64,000 nucleotides of DNA, taken from NCBI RefSeq assembly GCF_018100985.1, contig NZ_JAGJEI010000002.1, positions 124,001-188,000 on the forward strand, given 5' to 3'. Position numbers and translations under genes: made by a program. The stretch is from Pseudoalteromonas sp. MMG007 (lineage in GTDB: Bacteria; Pseudomonadota; Gammaproteobacteria; Enterobacterales; Alteromonadaceae). Each line of letters starts with the position of its first letter. Within the stretch, counting starts at the first letter, position 1. Positions 35,754-45,379 of this stretch are shown here, piece after piece. Under the pieces are notes generated by a model that was given only the letters and a program-made list of their open reading frames with translations, ran no database searches and was not told the origin of the DNA.

Positions 35754-38573
35754 TTATCCTTTATTTTCTATAGTAAGCGCGTCTGCAACGAGCGCTTGTT
35801 GTTCTTTCGTATGTACTGACATGTAACCACACGCTGGTGATGCCGAGGCTTTACGCCCTGCATATTTTAATTTAGCACCTTGTGGGATTGCATCAACAAA
35901 GTGATGTTGCGAACAGTACCATGCACCTTGGTTTTGTGGCTCTTCTTGACACCAAACAAAATCAGTTACGTGTTGATAGCGCGCCATAATTGTTTCCATT
36001 TCATCATGTGGGAACGGGTATAGCTGTTCAACACGAACAATAGCAACATTGTCTTGCTCTGACTTGCGACGCTCTTGTAATAGCTCGTAGTAAACTTTAC
36101 CACTACAAAATACAACGCGTTCTACTTTCTCAGGATTAATATCATCAATTTCATCGATCATATTATGGAAAACACCCTGTGATAGTTCTTCAAGCGATGA
36201 AGTAGCAAGCGGATGGCGAAGTAACGACTTAGGTGTCATAACAATCAACGGACGACGAAGTGGTCTAACTGATTGACGACGTAACATAGCATAAACTTGC
36301 GCTGGTGTAGAAGGAACACATACTTGCATATTGTGATCAGCACAAAGTTGTAAAAAGCGCTCAAGACGCGCAGAACTATGCTCTGGACCTTGGCCTTCGT
36401 AGCCATGTGGTAACAAAATTGTAAGACCACATAAACGGCCCCACTTTTGCTCACCTGAACTTAAAAACTGGTCGAATACAACTTGAGCACCATTAGCAAA
36501 GTCACCAAACTGCGCTTCCCAAAGTACTAAAGAAGTAGGCTCTGCTGTCGCATAACCGTATTCAAAAGCAACAACAGCTTCTTCAGAAAGAACAGAGTCG
36601 TATACTTCAAAAGTACCTTGATCTTCACTTAAATGTTGAAGAGGTGTATACGTTGCGCCATCGGATTGACTGTGAACAACAGCGTGACGGTGGAAGAAAG
36701 TACCACGACCTGAATCCTGCCCTGTTAAACGAATATCAGTGCCTTCAGTTGCAATTGTTGCATAAGCAAGTGTTTCTGCCATACCCCAATCAAGTGGTTT
36801 TTCACCGTTTGCCATTAATTTCCGATCATCGTAAATCTTTTTAACGCGAGATTGCGCTTTATATTGCTCTGGGTAAGAAGCAATTTTCTCACCAAGTGCT
36901 TTAAGCTCTTCTACTGGTACACTAGCGTCATAATCCACATTCCATTCATGGCCTACATATTTAGCCCAATCAGATGAATGCGAAGTTTCTGGCTGAATTT
37001 CTTCAACAACACAGTTGCCATCGTCTAGACCGTTACGGTAATCATCAGCTAGTGCTTTAATTTCACTTTCTGTAAATGAACCTTCAGACATAAGCTGATC
37101 AGCGTAGATTAAGCGTGGCACTGGGTGTTTTTTGATTTTTTGATACATAAGAGGCTGAGTAGCATTTGGCTCATCAGCTTCGTTATGACCATGGCGACGG
37201 TAACAAACTAAATCGATTACAACGTCACGCTTGAACTTGTTTCTAAAATCAAGTGCAATTTGCGTTACAAATGCAACTGCTTCAGGATCATCAGAGTTAA
37301 CGTGGAAAATAGGAGACTGAACCATTTTAGCAATGTCAGTACAGTAATCAGTAGAACGTACGTCGTCTTGTTTTGATGTTGTAAAACCAACTTGATTATT
37401 TACAACAATACGAATACTACCGCCACACGAGAAGGCATTTGTTTGCGACAAGTTAAACGTTTCTTGTACAACACCTTGACCCGTTACTGCAGAATCACCA
37501 TGAATCGTAATTGGTAATGCTTTAATGCCTGAACTATCGCCTAAACGATCAAGACGCGCACGTACCGACCCCATAACAACAGGGTTAACAATTTCAAGAT
37601 GAGATGGGTTAAATGCAAGCGCCATATGAACATTGCCACCTTTGGTCGCAAAATCTGACGAGTAACCCATGTGATATTTAACATCACCAGAGCTTAATGT
37701 GTCTTTATGTTTACCGGCAAACTCATCAAACAACTCTGATGGATTTTTGCCAAGTACATTTACAAGAACATTTAAGCGACCACGGTGAGCCATACCAATA
37801 ACAGCTTCTTGCTGTCCGCTTTCACCTGCACGGTGAATAAGCTCTTTAAGCATTGGAACTAACGCATCGCCACCTTCAAGTGAGAAGCGCTTAGCACCCG
37901 GGAACTTAGCCCCTAAATATTTTTCAAGACCATCAGCAGCCGTTAATCCTTTAAGGATACGTAGCTTTTCATCTTTTTCGAATTTAGGCCTAGACTGAAC
38001 AGATTCTAAACGTTGTTGTAACCAACGTTTTTCCTCTGTTGATGTGATGTGCATATACTCAGCACCAATCGAACCACAGTAAGTAGTTTTAAGTGCTTGG
38101 TATAATTCACCTAAAGGCATAGTATCGCGGCCTACGGCAAACGATCCTACGTTAAACTCGCGGTCAAAATCACTTGAAGATAAGTCGTGGTACTCTAGCT
38201 CTAAATCTCGAACACGCTCTCGCTGCCAAATACCTAATGGATCTAGGTTTGCATTTTGGTGTCCACGAAAACGGAAAGCATTAATAAGTTGAAGTACTTT
38301 AACCTGTTTAAGGTCAGAGCCACTTCCCTCTGCTACCACCACTTCTCTATGCTTGTTTTTAGCAAGCTGTGCAAATTGTGAGCGAACTTCTGAATGTTTT
38401 ACTTCAACATCCACACCATCTACTTTAGGTAATTGTTCGAACACTTCTCGCCATTCTTCTGGCACAGAAGTCGCATCGTCTAAATACGCTTCATAAAGCT
38501 CTTCTACATAAGCAACGTTACCGCCGTTTAAATGTGAAGATTCTAGCCATGCCTTCATCACACCTTCGTGCAT
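35754..38573 (-). CDS. sucA: 2-oxoglutarate dehydrogenase E1
   Basis: This 939-residue ThDP enzyme decarboxylates 2-oxoglutarate. N-terminal MHEGVMKAWLESSHL aligns with E. coli MQNSALKAWLDSS, supporting the ATG at 38573. It has GMAHRGRLNVLVNVLGK (about 262-278), the ThDP motif around GDSAVTGQGVVQETFN, and the C-terminal VVFCSGKVYYEL and EEPQNQGAW blocks. The length is normal. It is coupled to sucB downstream. A large hairpin without T tract separates it from sdhB upstream. Confidence 0.98.
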   Translation of the reverse strand: MHEGVMKAWLESSHLNGGNVAYVEELYEAYLDDATSVPEEWREVFEQLPKVDGVDVEVKHSEVRSQFAQLAKNKHREVVVAEGSGSDLKQVKVLQLINAFRFRGHQNANLDPLGIWQRERVRDLELEYHDLSSSDFDREFNVGSFAVGRDTMPLGELYQALKTTYCGSIGAEYMHITSTEEKRWLQQRLESVQSRPKFEKDEKLRILKGLTAADGLEKYLGAKFPGAKRFSLEGGDALVPMLKELIHRAGESGQQEAVIGMAHRGRLNVLVNVLGKNPSELFDEFAGKHKDTLSSGDVKYHMGYSSDFATKGGNVHMALAFNPSHLEIVNPVVMGSVRARLDRLGDSSGIKALPITIHGDSAVTGQGVVQETFNLSQTNAFSCGGSIRIVVNNQVGFTTSKQDDVRSTDYCTDIAKMVQSPIFHVNSDDPEAVAFVTQIALDFRNKFKRDVVIDLVCYRRHGHNEADEPNATQPLMYQKIKKHPVPRLIYADQLMSEGSFTESEIKALADDYRNGLDDGNCVVEEIQPETSHSSDWAKYVGHEWNVDYDASVPVEELKALGEKIASYPEQYKAQSRVKKIYDDRKLMANGEKPLDWGMAETLAYATIATEGTDIRLTGQDSGRGTFFHRHAVVHSQSDGATYTPLQHLSEDQGTFEVYDSVLSEEAVVAFEYGYATAEPTSLVLWEAQFGDFANGAQVVFDQFLSSGEQKWGRLCGLTILLPHGYEGQGPEHSSARLERFLQLCADHNMQVCVPSTPAQVYAMLRRQSVRPLRRPLIVMTPKSLLRHPLATSSLEELSQGVFHNMIDEIDDINPEKVERVVFCSGKVYYELLQERRKSEQDNVAIVRVEQLYPFPHDEMETIMARYQHVTDFVWCQEEPQNQGAWYCSQHHFVDAIPQGAKLKYAGRKASASPACGYMSVHTKEQQALVADALTIENKG

Positions 38574-38618
38574 TTATAAGCCCTTTTCTTTAGCGCAGAA
38601 ATTAATAGTTATCATAAC

Positions 38619-38649
38619 AAGATGGCTAATAAAAATTATTAGCCATCTT
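38619..38649 (-). ncRNA. Stable 14-bp mRNA hairpin in the sdhB-sucA gap
   Basis: AAGATGGCTAATAA and TTATTAGCCATCTT are perfectly complementary over 14 bp with a 3-nt loop. On the minus strand no T run follows, so it is more likely an mRNA stability or processing element than a terminator. A short palindrome, GTTATCATAAC (38608-38618), lies beside it. The 91-bp gap holds no gene. Confidence 0.6.
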
Positions 38650-38664
38650 ACGTTTACTAAGTAA

Positions 38665-39381
38665 TCAAACCGCTCGGTTTAATAACATAGATTTGATTTG
38701 CCCAATTGCTTTGGTCGGGTTAAGACCTTTAGGACAAACGCTAACACAGTTCATGATACTGTGGCAACGGAACACACTGAAAGCATCGTCTAAATCCGCT
38801 AAACGTTCTTCAGTTGCCGTGTCTCGGCTATCAGCCAAGAAGCGGTAAGCATGAAGAAGGCCTGCTGGACCAATGAACTTGTCTGGATTCCACCAGAACG
38901 AAGGACACGATGTTGAACAACATGCACATAATATACACTCATAAAGCCCATCTAATTTATCACGCTCTTCAATTGATTGAAGACGTTCGCCTGCAGCAGG
39001 CTCGTCATTAATTAGGTATGGTTTAACTTTTTCGTATTGAGTGTAGAACTGACTCATGTCAATAACAAGGTCACGAACCACTGGTAAGCCTGGTAGTGGA
39101 CGCACTACTATTTTACCTTTACCGCCTTTTTGCAGTGTAGATAAAGGAGTAATACATGCCAAACCATTTTTACCATTCATGTTAACACCGTCAGATCCAC
39201 ACACACCTTCACGGCATGAACGACGGAAAGATAATGTTGGATCTTGCTCTTTTAAAAGTAAAAGTGCATCCAAGACCATCATGTCGTGACCTTCTTCTGT
39301 TTGCAAGGTGTATTCTTGCATACGAGGAGCGTTATCAACATCTGGATTATAACGATAAACTGAAAACTGTACTTGTGCCAT
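38665..39381 (-). CDS. sdhB: Succinate dehydrogenase iron-sulfur subunit
   Basis: This 238-residue protein has the same length as E. coli SdhB. The 2Fe-2S ligands lie in [20 protein letters not shown] plus the following AC, the 4Fe-4S ligands in [12 protein letters not shown], and the 3Fe-4S ligands in [14 protein letters not shown]. It relays electrons from SdhA flavin to the quinone site in SdhCD at the inner membrane. It lies 10 bp after sdhA in the sdhCDAB operon. Confidence 0.98.
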   Translation of the reverse strand: MAQVQFSVYRYNPDVDNAPRMQEYTLQTEEGHDMMVLDALLLLKEQDPTLSFRRSCREGVCGSDGVNMNGKNGLACITPLSTLQKGGKGKIVVRPLPGLPVVRDLVIDMSQFYTQYEKVKPYLINDEPAAGERLQSIEERDKLDGLYECILCACCSTSCPSFWWNPDKFIGPAGLLHAYRFLADSRDTATEERLADLDDAFSVFRCHSIMNCVSVCPKGLNPTKAIGQIKSMLLNRAV

Positions 39382-39391
39382 CGTCTATCTC

Positions 39392-41164
39392 CTAGTAAAC
39401 ACGTGCTTTAGGTGGGAAAGCTTCACGCGTTTTAGGCGCATAGTTCACATCACGTTTACTCATCTCATCCGTTACCGGATTAAATACTGAGTGACATAAC
39501 CAGTTTTCGTCATCACGATCTGGGAAGTCAAAACGAGAATGTGCACCACGGCTTTCAGTACGGAAGTTTGCAGCTACTGCAGTTGAGTAAGCTGTTTCCA
39601 TTAAGTTGTCTAGTTCAAGACATTCGATACGTTGCGTGTTGAAGTCTGATGATTTGTCATCAAGACGAGCATGCTTAAGACGTTCACGAATTTCTTTAAG
39701 CTCAGTAAGACCCGTAGCCATTGAATCACCTTCACGGAATACCGAGAAGTTAAGCTGCATACATTGCTGTAAGTCTTTTTTGATTTGAACTGGATCTTCA
39801 CCTTGGCCAGCCGTTGAACTTTCCCAACGGTTAAAGCGTGCAAGCGACTCATCAATATCAGATGCAGTCGGTGCTTTAGTGATTTCAACTTCATTTAGGT
39901 ATTTACCTAAGAAGTTACCAGCAGCACGACCAAATACAACTAAATCAAGTAATGAGTTACCGCCTAGACGGTTTGCACCGTGAACAGATACACAGGCTAT
40001 CTCACCTACAGCAAATAAACCTTCAACCACTTTTTCGTTGCCATTAGCATCGATTTGTAGCGCTTGGCCATTTACATTAGTTGGAACACCACCCATCATA
40101 TAATGACAAGTCGGTATTACTGGAATTGGCTCTTTTGCAGGGTCAACGTGTGCGAATGTTTTAGCTAAGTCACATACACCTGGTAAACGTAGGTTAAGCG
40201 TTTCTTCACCTAAGTGATCAAGTTTAAGCTTAATATGAGGACCCCATGGACCATCACAACCACGTCCTTCACGGATTTCAGTCATCATTGAACGTGCAAC
40301 AACGTCACGAGACGCTAAGTCTTTTGCGTTTGGTGCATAACGTTCCATGAAGCGTTCGCCATCTTTATTTAAAAGATAGCCACCTTCACCACGACAACCT
40401 TCAGTTACAAGTGTACCAGCACCTGCAATACCCGTTGGGTGGAATTGCCACATTTCCATGTCTTGCATAGAAATACCAGCACGTGTTGCCATACCAACAC
40501 CATCACCAGTGTTGATGTGAGCATTAGTCGTTGATGCAAATATTCGACCTGCACCACCTGTTGCTAACACTACTGCTTTAGATTTGAAGAAAGTGATTTC
40601 ACCCGTTTCAATCTCAATTGCAGTACAACCTACAACATCACCGTTATCGTTTTTAACTAAATCAAGTGCATACCACTCAGAGAACACATTTGTTTTGTTT
40701 TTAACGTTTTGTTGATAAAGAAGATGTAATAATGCGTGACCAGTACGGTCAGCTGCAGCAGCAGTACGAGCAGCTTGCTCACCACCAAAGTTTTTCGATT
40801 GACCACCGAAAGGACGCTGGTAAACACGGCCATTTTCAAAACGAGAAAATGGTAAACCCATGTTCTCTAATTCTGTAATAGCTTCTGGGCCTGTTTGACA
40901 CATGTATTCAATAGCGTCTTGGTCACCGATAAAATCGGAACCTTTAACGGTATCGTACATATGCCATTCCCAGTTGTCTTCGTGTGAATTACCAAGCGCA
41001 ACTGTAATACCGCCTTGAGCAGATACAGTATGTGAACGCGTTGGAAATACTTTTGAGATTAATGCACACGTTTTGCCAGATTCTGTAATTGCTAAAGCAG
41101 CGCGCATACCTGCACCACCTGCACCAATTACTACGGCGTCAAATTCACGAACAGAATATTTCAC
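39392..41164 (-). CDS. sdhA: Succinate dehydrogenase flavoprotein subunit
   Basis: This 590-residue catalytic subunit has the FAD Rossmann motif [14 protein letters not shown] (about 11-24). The flavinylated His lies in [12 protein letters not shown], and active-site segments include [20 protein letters not shown] and [20 protein letters not shown] sequence (here [17 protein letters not shown]). It oxidises succinate to fumarate. The length matches E. coli (588). It directly follows sdhD with no gap. Confidence 0.98.
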   Translation of the reverse strand: MKYSVREFDAVVIGAGGAGMRAALAITESGKTCALISKVFPTRSHTVSAQGGITVALGNSHEDNWEWHMYDTVKGSDFIGDQDAIEYMCQTGPEAITELENMGLPFSRFENGRVYQRPFGGQSKNFGGEQAARTAAAADRTGHALLHLLYQQNVKNKTNVFSEWYALDLVKNDNGDVVGCTAIEIETGEITFFKSKAVVLATGGAGRIFASTTNAHINTGDGVGMATRAGISMQDMEMWQFHPTGIAGAGTLVTEGCRGEGGYLLNKDGERFMERYAPNAKDLASRDVVARSMMTEIREGRGCDGPWGPHIKLKLDHLGEETLNLRLPGVCDLAKTFAHVDPAKEPIPVIPTCHYMMGGVPTNVNGQALQIDANGNEKVVEGLFAVGEIACVSVHGANRLGGNSLLDLVVFGRAAGNFLGKYLNEVEITKAPTASDIDESLARFNRWESSTAGQGEDPVQIKKDLQQCMQLNFSVFREGDSMATGLTELKEIRERLKHARLDDKSSDFNTQRIECLELDNLMETAYSTAVAANFRTESRGAHSRFDFPDRDDENWLCHSVFNPVTDEMSKRDVNYAPKTREAFPPKARVY

Positions 41165-41512
41165 TTAAACACCCCATAAAACGATTAGACCAATAGCTAC
41201 GTAAGCTAATGCCATAAGGTTTAAAACAAACCCTAATACAGCACGAAGCTTTGCGCACTTAACATAGTCTGTAAGAACTTGCCAAAGGCCAATGTGGGTA
41301 TGAACCATCATGCATATAAGGGTAATTAGAGTAAACCCTTTCATTGCTAGGTTAGAGAATAGGCCTGTCCAGGCTTCGAAAGTGACTTCTGGCGTCGCTA
41401 AAAAATAGCCAATAATAAAAATTGCATACGCAGTGATTATTAATGCCGTGGTACGTAAAGATACGTAATCTTGTACACCATCACGTTTAAGAGTTGCTTG
41501 ATTTAAGACCAT
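41165..41512 (-). CDS. sdhD: Succinate dehydrogenase membrane anchor subunit
   Basis: This 115-residue protein has three TM helices (about 24-42, 55-75 and 88-111), exactly the E. coli SdhD length. THIGLWQVLTDYVK matches the heme and quinone region (E. coli HAWIGMWQVLTDYVK). I start at the ATG at 41512, with AGGGG upstream; a GTG two codons earlier is less likely. It overlaps sdhC by 10 bp. With SdhC it anchors the complex and binds heme b and ubiquinone. Confidence 0.93.
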   Translation of the reverse strand: MVLNQATLKRDGVQDYVSLRTTALIITAYAIFIIGYFLATPEVTFEAWTGLFSNLAMKGFTLITLICMMVHTHIGLWQVLTDYVKCAKLRAVLGFVLNLMALAYVAIGLIVLWGV

Positions 41513-41916
41513 ATCCACACCCCTGCCAATACGGCAAATACAACGCCAAGTGCCATTGCAATTTTAGCGCTAAGGTTACCTGATTCAAGTTCTTCCCAAT
41601 GTCCCATATCCATAATGATGTGACGGATACCACCGATTAAGTGATAACCCAATACAGAAAGGGTGCCCCAAGCTATGAATTTGGCAATGAATCCGCTAAA
41701 CAGACCCTTGACGAATTCAAAACCTTCAGCTGAAGAAAGAGACTCAGACCAAGCCCAAATGACAAACGTTAAAGCAAAAAATAATGCAACACCGGTGACG
41801 CGGTGAAAAATTGAAGCTTTAGCCGTTGCCGGCATAGATATAGTTGTTAGATCTAGATTTACAGGTCTTTGCTTTTTCACAGTTACTTGCCCATCTTTGC
41901 TCACAGTGGAGCTCAT
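41503..41916 (-). CDS. sdhC: Succinate dehydrogenase cytochrome b556 subunit
   Basis: This 137-residue protein has three TM helices and the segments KKQRPVNLDLTTI, SIFHRVTGVALF (quinone-site Ser/Arg) and YHLIGGIRHIIMDMG (heme His). It is eight residues longer than E. coli SdhC at the N-terminus. The ribosome site before the ATG at 41916 is weak, so a GTG start nearer VKKQRP is possible. It leads sdhCDAB-sucAB. A terminator-like hairpin lies immediately upstream. Confidence 0.92.
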   Translation of the reverse strand: MSSTVSKDGQVTVKKQRPVNLDLTTISMPATAKASIFHRVTGVALFFALTFVIWAWSESLSSAEGFEFVKGLFSGFIAKFIAWGTLSVLGYHLIGGIRHIIMDMGHWEELESGNLSAKIAMALGVVFAVLAGVWIWS

Positions 41917-41930
41917 CTACTTGTTTTTCT

Positions 41931-41956
41931 AAAAACCCACCAAATATTACTGGTGG
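41931..41956 (-). promoter_or_regulatory. Attenuator-like hairpin in the sdhC leader
   Basis: Read on the minus strand, CCACCA and TGGTGG pair over 6 bp with an 8-nt loop and are followed by GTTTTTAG. It ends 15 bp before the sdhC ATG, so it sits in the leader of the sdh-suc operon. The stem is short, and function is speculative. Confidence 0.35.
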
Positions 41957-42187
41957 AACTATCAAAATAAACGCATCAAAACAGTTAAAGTTCACATAAC
42001 TGTAAAAATTATCTGTAAAAATTTGTTTACCCAAAGTCAATACGGTTTAAAACCACCGTTAGTATATATACCCACAGGGCTTTTTACAATTCTTGTTTAT
42101 TTATAGATGTTTGCGAATTAGCCAATAGTATTATATTTAATTCATACCGAATATTTATTATACATATATGCATAATGTTTATAAAAA

Positions 42188-42217
42188 TTGACTTTAACCC
42201 CCTCTTTCACGTTAAAA
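42188..42217 (+). promoter_or_regulatory. Candidate sigma-70 promoter of gltA
   Basis: TTGACT and TTAAAA are separated by 18 bp, about 80 bp before the gltA ATG. The -35 is 5/6 to consensus and the -10 is weaker. Confidence 0.4.
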
Positions 42218-42296
42218 TGCGAAGATGTGCTTAAAACAGATTTCAGAACTTTAAAATCTAAAAATCAGAATAGATATCTTAATAGGAGATACATAG

Positions 42297-43583
42297 ATGG
42301 CAGATAAAAAAGCCACAGTCCATATTGATGGGCTAGATCCAATCGAACTTCCAATTTATCAAGGCACTGCTGGCCAAGATGTAATCGACGTACGTACACT
42401 CGGTTCTCATGGTCACTTTACTTATGACCCAGGTTTCATGTCGACTGGTTCTTGTGAATCTGCAATCACCTACATTGACGGTGGTAAAGGTGTACTTCTT
42501 CACCGCGGTTACCCAATTGAGCAATTAGCTGACGACTCAAACTACATTGAGCTTTGCTACTTACTATTAAACGGTGAGTTACCAACTAAAGAACAATATG
42601 ACGCTTTTGCTAAGCAAATCACTCGCAGCACAATGCTAGACGAGAAAATTGCTAATTTCTTCCAAGGCTTCCGCTTTGATGCTCACCCTATGGCAATGCT
42701 ATGTGGTGTTGTTGGTGCACTCTCTTCTTTTTATCATGAAGATCTTGATATTACTGACGCTGAGCAACGCAAAACGAGCGCAATTAAGTTAGTAGCTAAG
42801 CTACCTACTATTGCTGCAATGGCTTATAAAACAAATATCGGCCAGCCATTTGTATACCCGCGCAACGATTTAAGCTACGCAGAAAATTTCCTACACATGA
42901 TGTTCTCTGTACCTGCTGAAGAATACAAAGTTAACCCTGTAACTGCTAAAGCGATGGATAAAATCTTTATGCTTCATGCAGACCATGAACAAAATGCATC
43001 TACGTCTACAGTACGTCTTGCTGGTTCATCAGGTGCTAACCCATATGCTTGTATTGCTGCAGGTATTGCTTCACTTTGGGGCCCTGCACACGGCGGCGCT
43101 AACGAAGCATGTTTAAACATGTTAGAAGAAATTGGTTCTGTTGATCGTATTGATGAATACGTAGCTAAAGCTAAAGACAAAGCTGACCCGTTCCGCCTTA
43201 TGGGCTTTGGTCATCGTGTTTACAAAAACTTCGATCCACGCGCTACAGTAATGCGCCAAACGTGTCATGAAGTTTTAGCTGAGTTAAACATTCAAGATCC
43301 ACTTTTAGATATTGCTATGAAACTTGAGCAAATCGCACTTGAAGACCCGTACTTTGTAGAGAAAAAACTATACCCTAATGTAGATTTCTACTCAGGTATC
43401 ATCTTAAAAGCGATAGGTATTCCAACAAGTATGTTCACTGTAATCTTTGCAATGGCACGTACTGTTGGTTGGATCACTCACTGGGATGAGATGTTGTCTC
43501 AACCTGGTCATAAGATCAGCCGCCCTCGCCAAATGTACACGGGTTACACTCAACGTGACTTCGTATCAACTGATAAACGTTAA
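42297..43583 (+). CDS. gltA: Citrate synthase, type II
   Basis: This 428-residue protein has the E. coli GltA length. Catalytic residues lie in [18 protein letters not shown] (His), [17 protein letters not shown] (His) and [14 protein letters not shown] (His/Asp). It condenses acetyl-CoA with oxaloacetate, the entry step of the TCA cycle. AATAGGAGATAC gives a strong ribosome site. It is divergent from sdhCDAB and ended by a strong terminator. Confidence 0.98.
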   Translation: MADKKATVHIDGLDPIELPIYQGTAGQDVIDVRTLGSHGHFTYDPGFMSTGSCESAITYIDGGKGVLLHRGYPIEQLADDSNYIELCYLLLNGELPTKEQYDAFAKQITRSTMLDEKIANFFQGFRFDAHPMAMLCGVVGALSSFYHEDLDITDAEQRKTSAIKLVAKLPTIAAMAYKTNIGQPFVYPRNDLSYAENFLHMMFSVPAEEYKVNPVTAKAMDKIFMLHADHEQNASTSTVRLAGSSGANPYACIAAGIASLWGPAHGGANEACLNMLEEIGSVDRIDEYVAKAKDKADPFRLMGFGHRVYKNFDPRATVMRQTCHEVLAELNIQDPLLDIAMKLEQIALEDPYFVEKKLYPNVDFYSGIILKAIGIPTSMFTVIFAMARTVGWITHWDEMLSQPGHKISRPRQMYTGYTQRDFVSTDKR

Positions 43584-43600
43584 TTAGCGTGAGTTAGTTT

Positions 43601-43626
43601 AAAAGGCCGCTTTTGCGGCCTTTTTT
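43601..43626 (+). terminator. Rho-independent terminator after gltA
   Basis: AAAAGGCCGC and GCGGCCTTTT pair over 10 bp with a TTTT loop and a T run, 17 bp after the gltA stop. Confidence 0.93.
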
Positions 43627-43696
43627 ATTATCGATACTTGAGAATTATTATAAACCTATTACAATTCCTGCCTTAAAATAACCATGTTGAAGAGCT

Positions 43697-44923
43697 ATGC
43701 CTGCTTTAGAATTTGATATAAATAAAATTAAAAATGATTTTCCTACATTAAAGCAGTCAATAAATGATAACCCACTTGTTTATTTAGACTCTGCAGCAAC
43801 TACACAAAAGCCCCAATCAGTCATAGACGCTATTAATGAGTTTTATACTAGCCAGAACGCAAACGTGCATCGCGGGCGTCACACTCTAAGTGAGCACGCC
43901 ACAACTTTATACGAGCAAGCACGCGATAAAACAGCTGACTATTTTAATGTTTTAAGTAAAGAAATTGTTTGGACTAAAGGCGCAACAGAAGCAATCAATT
44001 TGGTTGGTAATGGCCTGCGTAGCCGCTTTAATAAAGATGATACTATTATCATTTCTGCTCTTGAACACCACGCTAACATTGTCCCGTGGCAAGTTTTAAG
44101 TCAGCAAACAGGTGCAAAATTAATAGCACTGCCCGTTAATGATGATGGTACGTTAAATATTAAGCAATGCTCTGATTTTATTAAACAAAACAAACCCAGT
44201 TTGCTTACGATCACTCAAGCATCTAACGCACTGGGGAATATCACTAATCTAGAACCTCTTATTAAAGCAGCAAAGGAAATAAACTCACTCGTTTTAATAG
44301 ATGGTGCACAAGGTGCAATGCATCTAAAGCCTGATTTACGTGAGTTAAACTGTGATTTCTATGTGTGTTCAAGCCACAAAATGCTCGGGCCGACAGGTTT
44401 AGGTGTCCTTTATGGCCGTTATGAAGCGCTTAATGCTTTAGATGTTTATCAAACTGGTGGGGAAATGATTGATAAAGTCTACCTCACTCATAGTACATAT
44501 AGGCCTGCCCCTGCAAAATTTGAAACGGGAACCCCTAATATAGCCGGTGTTTTAGGTTTTTCGGCGGCTTTAGATTATTTAGATACGTTACATAGTTCAA
44601 ATATACAACAATATGAGAATGATTTATTTACATATGCGGTTGAAAAACTGGTAAGCATTGATGGTATTACAATATACAGCAACCTCTCTAACAATATTGG
44701 TACGCTAAGTTTCAATTTTAAAGATGAACATCCTTACGATTTGGCAACATTACTTGACGGTTACGGTATTGCAGTGAGGGCTGGACATCACTGTGCGCAA
44801 CCTCTTATGACCCATTTGGGGCTAAATGGAACATTAAGAGCCAGCTTTTGTTTTTATAACACCCACAAAGACGTTGATATATTCATCAATTCGCTTAAAG
44901 AATGTATTGATTTGTTAGATTAA
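43697..44923 (+). CDS. csdA: Cysteine desulfurase, SufS/CsdA type
   Basis: This 408-residue PLP enzyme takes sulfur from cysteine to a persulfide. It has YLDSAATTQKP (about 27-37), VHRGRHTLSEHAT, the PLP Lys in CSSHKMLGPTGLGVLYG (about 225-241), and the active Cys in RAGHHCAQPLM (about 360-370). A SufE/CsdE partner follows by 33 bp and tcdA (csdL) converges on it, the same set as the E. coli csdA-csdE-csdL locus. I therefore prefer csdA to sufS; the two are close homologues. Confidence 0.9.
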   Translation: MPALEFDINKIKNDFPTLKQSINDNPLVYLDSAATTQKPQSVIDAINEFYTSQNANVHRGRHTLSEHATTLYEQARDKTADYFNVLSKEIVWTKGATEAINLVGNGLRSRFNKDDTIIISALEHHANIVPWQVLSQQTGAKLIALPVNDDGTLNIKQCSDFIKQNKPSLLTITQASNALGNITNLEPLIKAAKEINSLVLIDGAQGAMHLKPDLRELNCDFYVCSSHKMLGPTGLGVLYGRYEALNALDVYQTGGEMIDKVYLTHSTYRPAPAKFETGTPNIAGVLGFSAALDYLDTLHSSNIQQYENDLFTYAVEKLVSIDGITIYSNLSNNIGTLSFNFKDEHPYDLATLLDGYGIAVRAGHHCAQPLMTHLGLNGTLRASFCFYNTHKDVDIFINSLKECIDLLD

Positions 44924-44956
44924 ACGTCTCTTCTATAGAATTATTTAGGATAACTC

Positions 44957-45373
44957 ATGACAAATACGTTTAAAAAAGTCACCGAATCAATTGATAAGGC
45001 TTCTGCCTGGCAGCAAAAGTACCGTGAAATAATGCTTTTAGGTAAAACATTACCCGTTTTACCTGACGTATTGAAGACTGATGATGCACTAGTCCCAGGT
45101 TGTGAGAGCAAAGTTTGGATGTTTGTAGAATTTGATTTAAAAGAAAATACATTAGTCGTTATTGGCGACTCAGATACACGTATTGTCAAAGGTCTATTAG
45201 CAATTATTCTAGCGTTATATAACGGGCTTACACCTGAGCAAGTAGTAAATATAGATGCGTATGAAGAATTTGATAAACTAGGCCTTATTAGCCACTTAAG
45301 TGCATCACGCGGCAATGGGATAAAAGCCATGGTTGACAAAATTCAAACCATGGCACAGCACAAAATAAGCTAA
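44957..45373 (+). CDS. csdE: SufE/CsdE sulfur acceptor protein
   Basis: This 138-residue protein accepts persulfide sulfur from the desulfurase at the Cys in LVPGCESKVWM (about 50-60). ASAWQQKYREIMLLGKTLP at the N-terminus and GLLAIILALYNGLTPEQV in the middle are typical of the family. It follows csdA closely. In E. coli CsdE passes sulfur and links to TcdA, whose gene lies 6 bp away on the opposite strand. Confidence 0.92.
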   Translation: MTNTFKKVTESIDKASAWQQKYREIMLLGKTLPVLPDVLKTDDALVPGCESKVWMFVEFDLKENTLVVIGDSDTRIVKGLLAIILALYNGLTPEQVVNIDAYEEFDKLGLISHLSASRGNGIKAMVDKIQTMAQHKIS

Positions 45374-45379
45374 GTAAAA

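Larger units (their letters stand above)
41917..42296. promoter_or_regulatory. Divergent sdhC/gltA regulatory gap
   Basis: This 380-bp AT-rich gap separates the TCA operon from gltA and has no credible gene. It contains the sdhC-leader hairpin (41931-41956), a second inverted repeat ACAGTTA/TAACTGT (41981-42003), GGTTTAAAACC near 42045, and a promoter candidate for gltA (42188-42217). I could not assign CRP, ArcA or FNR sites with confidence. Confidence 0.6.
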
